A stretch of 30,417 bases of DNA. Source: Sperchopsis tessellata (lineage: Eukaryota; Arthropoda; Insecta; Coleoptera; Hydrophilidae). Below are positions 1-9,373 of this stretch, piece after piece. The stretch is taken from assembly GCA_033557685.1 (NCBI GenBank), contig JAWQRN010000382.1, positions 1 to 30,417 on the forward strand, written 5' to 3'. The notes below the pieces were generated by a model that was not told the DNA's origin, searched no databases, and was given only the letters and a program-made list of their open reading frames with translations. The first letter of the stretch is position 1. Every line of letters begins with the position of its first letter. Both the position numbers and the translations under genes were made by a program.

Positions 1-93
1 AATAACGACAATCTTAGCAAATTTAAAAGTGTATGGACGCATAATGAAGCCTTATGTACTGTGGAGGATGAAGAACTAGTCTTCAAAGTATGA
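1..93 (+). CDS. Possible C-terminal end of an upstream gene (partial)
   Basis: Frame 1 is open from the first base of the window and ends at a TGA at 91-93, giving 30 residues. The tail reads ...VEDEELVFKV and is acidic, with ordinary protein-like composition. A possible poly(A) signal follows about 125 bases later, which fits a last exon. I do not recognise the family. An open frame of this length can occur by chance in such DNA, so this is a weak call that depends on sequence to the left of the window. Confidence 0.25.
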   Translation, partial: NNDNLSKFKSVWTHNEALCTVEDEELVFKV

Positions 94-218
94 ATGGAGG
101 AGTAAATGAGTGTGAATGTGAGTTTAGTTTGTAATACTAACCATAGATATAAGAAAAATTATTGTAAATATTGTATATAAAAAAAATGTATTACTAACAA
201 AAACTGTATGGAAAAATT

Positions 219-224
219 AATAAA
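219..224 (+). promoter_or_regulatory. Possible poly(A) signal AATAAA
   Basis: An AATAAA hexamer lies 126 bases after the TGA at 91-93, in A-rich sequence. It would suit the 3' end of the partial gene at the left edge. AATAAA is common by chance in AT-rich DNA, so it only has weight together with that reading frame. Confidence 0.2.
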
Positions 225-2397
225 AAAAAAGAAAAGACCAAAATATCTGCGATACTACTGTAAATAAAAAATCGCAATAAGAAATTGCTGCCGCGACCAA
301 AAAAAAACACACACACACACACACGTCCGCAGCTATTGGAAATAAAGGCAAGCGAAAACTGTATTATTTTTACTCATGAGCATTTTATTCATGTTTACAC
401 GATACAGAATCAGTGTCGCTACGTAAATTTTCAATTCACATCGTTCTATAATAAATACAACCCATACCCAACAAGACGATATAGGTTGATTTTATACCAT
501 GTTATTTTTAAGTTGAATATTATGATTAATACTGGTAGAGATGTAGATAGGTGGGGTTTAAGTTGTTTTTCTTTTAAGTTTATATACGTATATTTTGGAA
601 TGATAGTATAATTTACATGCATGTATGTTTGTTGTTTTGTTAAGAACAACCAACCTCCACTTTCACGTAATTATATTCCGGTTTCTTATACTAGAAAGGT
701 ATTTTTTTTAATTTGTCATATTCACATGCATATTTTTAATACTTATACCCACATAATTACTTTTCGATTATTTATATATTTCTCATAATGCTATCGCAAT
801 TTAATATCCCAGTTTTATTAAAATCATATTTCTCAAGATGACCCAATTACATCTTTTATTTATTTGTTTATTGGTGCTCATTATTCAATTTATTAAAATA
901 ATTTCTCATATGACGCTTCCAGTAACACATTTGCTCATCTGTGGTTGCCTAGATTGAGCATCCGTTCACAGTCCTAACTCCTCCCTTCGAGGGTGAATTG
1001 CAAACTTTGATTAACCAATAATTTCCAAAAAAAGAACACATTTTAGATATTTGATGTAAATTTGATACAATATAATGCACGATGTTCATTAAAAAATGTC
1101 TGACTGATACGGTCACAAAAATATTTCGTTATTCCCCTTTCCTTTGCATGAAAATGGACGCTCCGTTTCGATGGTCCTAGTGTGTGAGTTTCGCTTTGAA
1201 CGTAACGATCACCAGATGACACCGCAAATTATTTTGTATTCAGCGAATATTCTTTTACTACACATATTGTGTATGCAATCCCTAATACTCTAAAATAATT
1301 AAATAAAAATCCACGTGTTGTAAGTGAACATTTTGTATAGTTGATAAAATTGTTTGGTTTGTTGTGTGTGTTTATGATAATCCTTTCTTTCTTCAGCAGC
1401 TAGAAATCTGTGAAATCTTATCATCTTCTCATCTAAAAACCCAATCGTAATTATATTCCACTGAGACAGGGATGGACGCAGCCAGCAGCAGATCTCAATG
1501 TATTTAAAAACGTATTAACCTGAATAATTTATGTATTGCCGCTAACGCATATACCAGACCCATTTCTTACAATTTAAATTAGGTACATTAATTGGTTTAA
1601 ATTTAGTAAAAGCCCAACAACCACGAAATACAAGTCCACTTACATAAATAATTTACGTCATTATAATTTACACGTTCAAAAGATCCTTCAATTAAAATAA
1701 CAGTTTGCTCGTCACATCACAGTCTGTACGATTTTTGGAGAGGTTATGTCGCATACTCAAATACCAGGACGTACAATAAGTTGAACAAACATAACTGCAC
1801 ATGATTTCAGAGGCAAAATGAAAGTAGAATAATTTTATCTCTGAACCTGTAGAATAAATGTAAATGAAAAGATCGCGAGAAAAAGGTCAAAGTGTATCAA
1901 ATTACCATTATATGGCGATTAAAATTTGTAATCTAGTTTCATATCTATCAAATGTATTATAAAATATCTAAAATTTAAATTTTTGCGCATAATTGTGTGA
2001 TAATTGACCTTAATTCGATTAGTTTTGAAGTGTTTGCTTGAATGATAAAACATCATTCAATATAAAAAACGCAGGTGTTTAGTTTGATTATTTAGTACTT
2101 GGAAGGATTTACCGATTTGTACCTTTATTCCCAGATTGAAGATACAATAATCATCACTTTAAATTAAATGGAATACATATATTGTTATACTACTGTATTT
2201 TTACTATAATTTTTATACTATTATTAGTTTTTTTTTTATATCACAATAAAAATATTGTAATACATAAAAGCATTTGGTGACTTGTACACTGCTATAGAAG
2301 ATGCGTGTAAGTATGTATATTGTACGTTTCAAACGAGCTTGTAAATAGGAAATATTTGTAAAAAAATATATAAAAAGTAAATTAATAGGTATATATA
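225..2397. other. AT-rich intergenic DNA, nothing recognised
   Basis: About 2.2 kb with only short, chance-like reading frames on either strand and no recognisable protein motif. It holds an AC microsatellite at 307-324. I saw no terminal repeats, tRNA-like boxes or splice-bounded exons. Confidence 0.6.
307..324. repeat. (AC)9 microsatellite
   Basis: Nine uninterrupted AC dinucleotides follow a run of A residues. Simple sequence repeat. Confidence 0.9.
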
Positions 2398-3575
2398 CGA
2401 GGGTTCCCTTTTAAGTGCTTCCAAATGACCACTAGGTGGCGCTATTGAGATGTTTCATTACTATTTTCATAAAATTTGACATTTGTTATTGTAAAACAGT
2501 GGCAGCTTAGAAATTGACCTAGTAGTGTATTTACAGTGAGCGTTTAAAAAAAGCAATTTTGTGAAAAAAGTGAAATTTCACGTCACGTTGGGTTTTTCGT
2601 TCGATGATATTTTGAGGTTTTAATAAAGGCCTAACTCAACAACAATGCATAAAATCAGTTCGTTCATCTTTTGGTAATGAAACACCATCAGAAAAAAGCT
2701 GTTTACAATTAATTTGAAGAATTTCGTCGTGGTCGTGCATCCGTCAGTGATAAATTTCGTGAAGGTCTACCAAAATCGGTTGTTATTCCAAAAAGCATCG
2801 ATGCTGTGCGCAACAAGATTGAAGATGATCGGCATGTGACTTACAGTGAGATAGAGACATGCTTAGGCATATCGAAGACTGCAGTACATTAGATTTTGCA
2901 CGAACATTTAGCTGAGAGAAAGATATGTTCCCGATGGATTCCGCATAATTTGACCGAAGCTTACTGAAAGGAAATGCTCAAACAATTCGACCGAGGAACT
3001 GCAAAATCCGTATACAACATCATAGCAGATGACGAAACTTGAATATATTCGTATGAACCGGAAACTAAACAACAATCCATTGTTTGGGTGTTCCATTATG
3101 AACCGAATCCCACAAAAGTTGTTTGTTCACGAAGGAAAATGATCGCTTGTTTCTTTGGTTCTACAATTACTTTGTAGGATCGAAGAACAGTTAACTCTGA
3201 ATGGTATACAACAATTTGTTTGCCAAAAGTCATCGACGAAATCAGGAAAAACAACCGAAAACGTCGGATCATTTTTCATTATGACAACGCCCGCTCTCAC
3301 ACAGCACGTCAAACAATTGATTATTTGAAGGAGAAAAACATCGAATTAATGTCTCACTGCCCGTGTTCACCTGATTTATCATCAAACGACTTTTTTTGGT
3401 TCCTCAATGTCAAACAAAAAATGCGTGGACTGCGATTTTCATCACCTCAAGAAGCTGTTGTTGCTTTTTTTTAAATAGATATATACGGTTTGTACTTAGC
3501 GTCAAGTGGGGTAAATGGAAACGGTTTCTGTATTTTGCAATTTCAAAATATATTTCGTGTTTAACATCTAACTGT
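2398..3575 (+). mobile_element. Mariner element 1, decayed transposase (pseudogene)
   Basis: A mariner transposase of the DD34D class is recognisable across three frames from about 2595 to 3563. Landmarks in order: GLTQQQCIK and SFGNETPS (N-terminal DNA-binding region), DRHVTYREIE-like residues near 2832, SRWIPHNLTEA near 2932, YSYEPETKQQS near 3049, EPNPTKVV near 3102, RTVNSEWYTTICLP near 3185, HYDNARSHTARQ near 3279, then SPDLSSNDFF near 3370. Exactly 34 residues separate the last two aspartates, and all three catalytic Asp codons are still readable. The frame is destroyed by several stops (for example TGA in place of Trp at about 3040, and TAG near 2890), by a deletion after NLTEA and by frameshifts. 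The 5' terminal repeat begins CGAGGGTTCCC directly after a TA at 2396-2397. No convincing 3' terminal repeat was found, so the right end is approximate. Confidence 0.88.
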
Positions 3576-4206
3576 TGATATAGTATCAATGGTTTCAAGA
3601 ATTTTTAACAAATGTTACCTTCATATGAGTTAATATCTGAGTTTAAACGACTGCTTACAATTACTTCGATAAACAATTAGACTATGTTAAATGTAGGAAT
3701 AAATTAAAACACGCCATTCGTTGTTCTATTAGCTCACAAATTAATATTGTTGGGGAAAATGTGTACTAAAAGGCAAGTGTTTTTTGAGCCGTTCGATAAC
3801 TTTAAGAATCGTTAAAACCCCTTCGTACTGGGCCTGTTTCAATGTTTTTAAGCCCTTCAGGCGTTTTGTTCGAGTCAACGTTTGGCGTTTTAATAATTGC
3901 TGGTGAGAAAAGAGCAACAATATATAAAGCAGCCGGGTTGACTGGAAATATTGCTGTGGTTACAAATCCGCCTTCAGTATTTTATTTTTATTAAAGTTCA
4001 GTAAATTCATTCTTCTTCAATTGTACAGTTCCTAGAAACAAATACAACTGCGAGAAGGTAGAATCACTTTCCACTCTATCGGTTACAGCTACATATTACA
4101 TGTATTTGCTAACAAAAGTACCTAAACATTAACATACGTACGAATTATGTGTGTACTTTTTTTTCAAGCACTCAGCCTCTAACAATACAATTACTCCAGT
4201 ACGTAC
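3576..4206. other. Unassigned intergenic DNA
   Basis: No reading frame or element was identified. There is a TATATAAAG stretch near 3921, followed by T-rich sequence with TTCAGTA near 3973. This could be a promoter-like or LTR-like remnant, but nothing pairs with it. Confidence 0.4.
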
Positions 4207-4456
4207 ATTTCTACGGCCGCAGCAAATAACTTGAGGTTTCCCCTGGACTTGACTGTGTGCTCGCTTTTCATTTTGCCGATGTTTCGTCCACCGTTGCAGG
4301 GAATATCATCAAGACATATAACTCTTAAAAGTGCTAATTCATGGCAGTCTACAATTATCACTTTTAAGAGCTACACCCCGTGCAACGGTGGACGAAACGT
4401 CGGCAAAAACAAAAGCCAACACACGGTCACATTCCGGCAAACCTGAAGGTAATTAC
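4207..4456. repeat. Foldback (inverted-repeat) element with hammerhead-like motifs
   Basis: Two inverted arms, about 4207-4341 and 4351-4456, face each other across a short spacer. Both contain the same unit. Read on the minus strand in the left arm and the plus strand in the right arm, it is CTCTTAAAAG-type sequence, then GCAACGGTGGACGAAAC, then TCGGCAAAA, and a tail with ACACA and a CTGAAG- or CCTCAAG-like end. A third copy of the unit starts at about 30296, so this is a dispersed family. The GGAC-GAAAC core (minus 4281-4289, plus 4390-4398) resembles the stem II/GAAA part of hammerhead ribozymes, known from Penelope-like pLTRs. In the right arm the matching GATGA-side segment is deleted. 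The inverted repeat is seen directly; the ribozyme reading is inference. Confidence 0.7.
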
Positions 4457-4826
4457 AACTAGTTGCTTAGAATATGTATTAAATCAATAATTCGTTTAAT
4501 TTTAACTTTATTACTCACGTGTTGTGTTTTTGCAAATTGTTGATTATATGACTGGACTCGTCGTTTTGCAATCTTACCTTGTTGACTGTGCGTGATAATG
4601 AATGGAATAGGCACTAATGTAATTTATCGTAATAAGATATTCAAATATGATTTTTCACATTCCAAATCAGATACTCGAACTTGATTAGTTTAAGGCGACA
4701 CATCCATAATTAGATATTTGTCATTTTTGGCCGTGTCTGCACAGAACACACTTGCCAGCTAATAATTTACTGTTTTAGCTGCTGCTGTGTGGTAATATAC
4801 ATAGTGACATAGATTCTCTCGCAAAT
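4457..4826. other. Upstream region of the transporter gene
   Basis: About 370 bases of AT-rich DNA between the foldback element and the first possible transporter exon. A promoter for the transporter should lie here or further left. No TATA box or initiator stands out clearly, and no protein motif is seen. Confidence 0.4.
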
Positions 4827-4835
4827 ATGACATAC
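4827..4835 (+). other. Possible alternative first coding micro-exon of the transporter
   Basis: ATG ACA TAC is followed at once by a consensus donor, GTGAGT, at 4836. Spliced in phase 0 to the ACAG acceptor ending at 5037, it would give M-T-Y-E-K-P-E-K and keep the transporter frame. The alternative is translation from ATG 5029 with no splice there. The acceptor has a poor pyrimidine tract, so I prefer 5029 but cannot exclude this start. Confidence 0.25.
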
Positions 4836-5028
4836 GTGAGTATATTTTTTTATTTTTCATCTTTACTGTTGATTTATATGTAAATATAATTTATAATCAT
4901 TTTTAATAAAATATTGTAAATGTTTGTATGAAAACCATCAAACTTAATTTAATTTAAATTTGTACAATAATTAATATGGCACAGGCTATCGGTGGCATTT
5001 GTTTTGATAAGTATTATATATTATTAAA

Positions 5029-5137
5029 ATGTTACAGGAGAAACCAGAAAAACAAGTGTCTGTAATTCTAGACCAATATAGGCAAGGTTTGGACAAAAAT
5101 GGCAGAAAATCTTTGCAGTATGTAGCTGCTTCAATTG
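5029..5137 (+). CDS. Tret1-like: Transporter coding exon 1: cytoplasmic N-terminus and start of TM1
   Basis: Encodes residues 1-36 plus the first base of codon 37. The hydrophilic N-terminus (EKPEKQ..., then DKNGRK) leads into SLQYVAASI, which joins ASLSTFCTGNVLAW of exon 2 to form TM1. The donor at 5138 is a strong GTAAGT. The one-base overhang G completes GCA with exon 2, and this phase match is the main support for including an exon 3.8 kb upstream. Confidence 0.82.
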
Positions 5138-8100
5138 GTAAGTAGTATATGTATTTTTATGTACCTACCTACTTCATAGAATAACTTATATTTAATGTTT
5201 AATGAAGCTATTTCTTTTTTATAAGAGATTACATTGCTGAAAATGAATGTCTTGTTAATTTGTTAGACGAAATTGTCACACAAATACTTGCTCCTCGGGT
5301 CAATATGGCCCCGCAATTACAATATATTGTCAAGGTGGATGTAACTTTATTTCTAATTATTTTATTAACAAATACAATGATTATTTTACTGAAGCCAATT
5401 TCGTACTCTACCATATGCTTATCAAAATTCAATAAGATCTGCAGGTCTGCAGACTGATGGATAGGCTGAAACGGGTACAGATTTGTAAACTACCTTAGAC
5501 ATATGAATACGAATTATAATCTGCCAACCCAGTTCTGTTCATTGCATTATATAGTAAGGTTAAACTTATTTGAGTGCGAATTTTTCTCTGTGAAAATAAC
5601 AATAATTATAAAAATATAACATACTTGCAAATCTGAGCGACAGTGACGATAAAGCATCTGAAACATAAAATCATACTAGTGTGGACAGCGCAGTGATTGC
5701 GAGCTGGAGTCGTCAAATAAGTGATACCGTGCAATGAAAGGTACATACTGAAAGCTAGATCAATTTGTACAACTACTGCAAATTATATAAAATTTGCACC
5801 TGGTTCGACTTCGTAGGTACAGCATTGCAAGAATTCAGGATATAATATCTGTATTTCAAATAATTTTGAACATTATCGTTTTGAAAAAGACATATATCGA
5901 AGTCCCCAGGGTGTATGGTAATGCCAGAATTATACAATATCACATTACAAGAATACATAGGTTTGCTACAGTTAGCTTTTGTTTAAAGATTATATGGTGA
6001 AGCTACCAAAAGTTTGTAGGATGCCAATACAGGAAAACTTAAATTTCACTAAAACATTTTTTGTGATACAATTTCGAAACAAAAATGAGGCTACATGACC
6101 AACTGGCACATATAAGATGTTATGGGAAGTATAACATACTTCATTAACAGAAAACGGTGCGCTAATAGGTTTAAGCATTGACCCGTTCACTGCTACGTCC
6201 GTAAATATACGTTTTCCAAAGTATACGTTGTTGCGTATATGTGTAAACAATGAGCCTTCCGCAAAACGATGATAATATTATCAACAAATTTTAAGTAAAC
6301 ACATTGACTTTTAAATTACATTCTATCGGGTTGCCCAAAAAGTTATTGCGTATTATTTTAATAGATAGACATAATGTCTTGAAATGCAACTAACTGATAA
6401 ACTGCTAAAGTTCAAGCCCGTTTAAGAAAAAGTGCACGATTTCGTTAATAGTTGTTTGTTTTTCGTCGATTTCAAAATGAAAATATATATTTTGCTGTAT
6501 TAATTCCGAAAAGGAAAGAATGCTCTGCAAGCTTATATGATATGTATGTTGAAGATTCTTTAAAACTACTACAAAGTGTCATTGTTGGTTTGTTAAATTT
6601 TTGTCTCGAGATTTTGATATTAAAGATGCACCACACTCTGGAAGAACAGTCGAAGTTTATGATGACAAAATATAGACGTTGATCCAATCTAAGGGTGTTT
6701 AACGACACGAGAGATTGCTGAGAATCTGAACATATCGAATTTGAGCGTTGAAAACCATTTAAAACATTTTGGAAATGTTGGTAAGCCCGATATTTGTGTA
6801 CCACATGAGTTCAAAGTCAAACTTAATCTCAGTAAGCTCATTGACATCTGCGAGTCTGTCTTAAAACGATTAATTTTTGAAGCGGATAAAGCTGGGTTGA
6901 AAAGATGAATTTATTTGTTTTCACACACTGTCTTATTTTTCACAATGTTATTGTAGTTTGCAAAGTATTTACACGAATATAATTAATTTCGGGTACTTGA
7001 ACTGCAAGAAACGAATCGAAAATTTAATCAATTTGAATTATTTAACAGCGTGATCAAAAATACGTCTATAACTCCTTAGATATAAAACTATTACAGCACA
7101 ATTTGGAATTACCCCACACCGTAAAAGAGAAAGTTTCCCCTTATCTAATGACCAAAAATAAGGCCAAGTTCACTCTATTGTTCCTCCATAGAAGGCTGGC
7201 CGTGTTCCAGATAGATATAACTGTGTTCTCCACTTTTGTAGGAGTTAAACATTTTACGAATAATATAAGCAATATTTAGGCAACACAATATACACATTTG
7301 CAACGGTGGCTCTCGTAAAATGGCGTAAACAGTGATGAACCCGCTCAAAGCAGCACATATTCACCAAAGGAAAGTTATGCTATCAGTCTGGTGGGATTTC
7401 AGAGGTGTTGTGTATTTTAAGAAGCTTCCAAGGAGCCAAGCGATTAATTAGGCTGTGTAATGTCGTCAAGCGTTCAGATTTGGTGAATCGCAAAATTGCT
7501 TATTTCACCATGATATCGCTAGACCACACACAGGTTTGGTAACTCGTCAAAAATTGTTGCAGCTTGCAAGGGATGTGTTACCACATCCACCATACACGCC
7601 AGATCTGCCACCATCACACTACTATTTGTTTATTTCTTTGCAAAACGCCTTGAATGATAAAACTTTCACTGCTGATAAGGATATCAAGTCATTCATAGAA
7701 CGGGTTTTTTTATACCAAAAAAAGACAAGATTTTTTTTGTGCGGAATCAGTTGTCATCAAAGATGGTAAAAGGTAATCGGACGAAGTGGACAATATATTT
7801 TTCTTTTGTATATAAGTTTTTGTTTCTCATGAAATATTTGTCTTTTATTTACATGGAAAACAACAGCAATTAGTTTTTTACCAACACAATAGAATGTTCT
7901 AGAACAAAAAGTTGTTTTCATAAACAATTATGAATGGACTCGAAATGAAAAGAGACGCAAACATTCATATAATTTTCGTAAACATGTCTTAGCATTTTGA
8001 TCGCAAATACAAAGGGGTTTTCCGGCTGCTCGAGATAATCATTCATCAGTCTGATATGTAACGTTACAATTATCATCGGACAGTCATCATCATAAAATTG

Positions 8101-9321
8101 TCTGATACCATTACCACTTTAAAGTCACTGTCAAATAATTGTATATTATAACAGTTAGTATTAAATATACTAGTGCTCTAAGTTTTTATGTGTAATGTTC
8201 AAGTAATAATTAACAAAAATGATTAATAATTAATTAATATAAAACTTCAAGTGGTGCAGTAATAATATACATAATAATAAATACATCTTCAGCGGTGAAT
8301 AATTTGTTAACTCTTAAATAACTACATCAAAAAATTAACAAAGTGAAGAAGTTCCAAGGAGAACTTTATAAATAAACAAATAAATTATTATGTTGAGTGT
8401 CCGGCATTAAATAACCCTGATATCCAACAATATATTAGTAGTGCTTCTTCGGTAAATATGCGGACAACGAGCTGGATTTTACTATCTACATGGGTCGGGA
8501 ATGCTATAGTGCTACAGTGGCTACGTTGGTGTAACCGTATTTCGGAAATGTTCATAACTCGAACACACACAATTGGTATACCAGTCTAGATAGTCCAGTT
8601 TTAGCTGATGATGTATATGCTCATGAACCTAACATTTACGGCACTATTTGAAAAATTCGTCGAAAAATGCCAAAATTGGAAGATCCAAAACAAAATTGTG
8701 AAATAGCAACAGCACATACCGAAAGAGTAATGACCATGTCTTAAAAAGATATTGTTGTGTTCTGCTGTTACTTTAAGATTATTTAATTTTGAATTATGTT
8801 ACTCATATGTAAAAAAGCATTTTATTACAAATATAAAGTTAATAATGCCCACACAAAAGTTATAGTTATTTTAGTCTGATTTTGTACATTAGAGTAACTT
8901 CCCTAAAACTTAAATATAATGTAACATGACAGTGATTTTTAGCATCCTTATCGACGTTTTGCACTGGAAACGTGTTGGCATGGACTTCTCAAATCTCTCC
9001 AGCATTATTGGATGGTGAATTGGGATTTAAACTAACGGAGGAAGAATTGGGATGGGTTGGATCTTTGATGCCGTTGGGAGCAGCATTATTGTGCGTATGG
9101 AGCGGAGGACTGAGTGATTATGTGGGCAGAAAAATGTTTATGATTTACCTCGTGGTTCCTTTTCTTGTTGGATGGCTCCTCCTTATGTTCGCAAGTAGTA
9201 TCGCCATGTTGTATTTAGGCCGTTTTATAACAGGTTAGTAGGTATTTACACTTATGTGTTCTTCCTTTATCATATCGCAAATACAGGCATTGTTTTGCAT
9301 TTATTGCCACCAAAATAAAAC

Positions 9322-9373
<52 letters not shown>

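Noticed and set aside
3755..3780. A 3' terminal repeat of mariner element 1 (GTACTAAAAGGCAAG)
   Set aside because: Only about 12 of 16 positions match the inverted 5' end and it lies about 200 bases past the transposase end; too weak to fix the boundary.
3915..4060. A solo LTR with TATATAAAG and a TTCAGT initiator
   Set aside because: No paired LTR, primer-binding site, polypurine tract or target duplication could be identified.
8379..8588. Open + frame (…QQYISSASSVNMRTTSW…) in intron 1
   Set aside because: No known motif, a stop codon just upstream, no clear splice sites, and it lies in an intron of the transporter.
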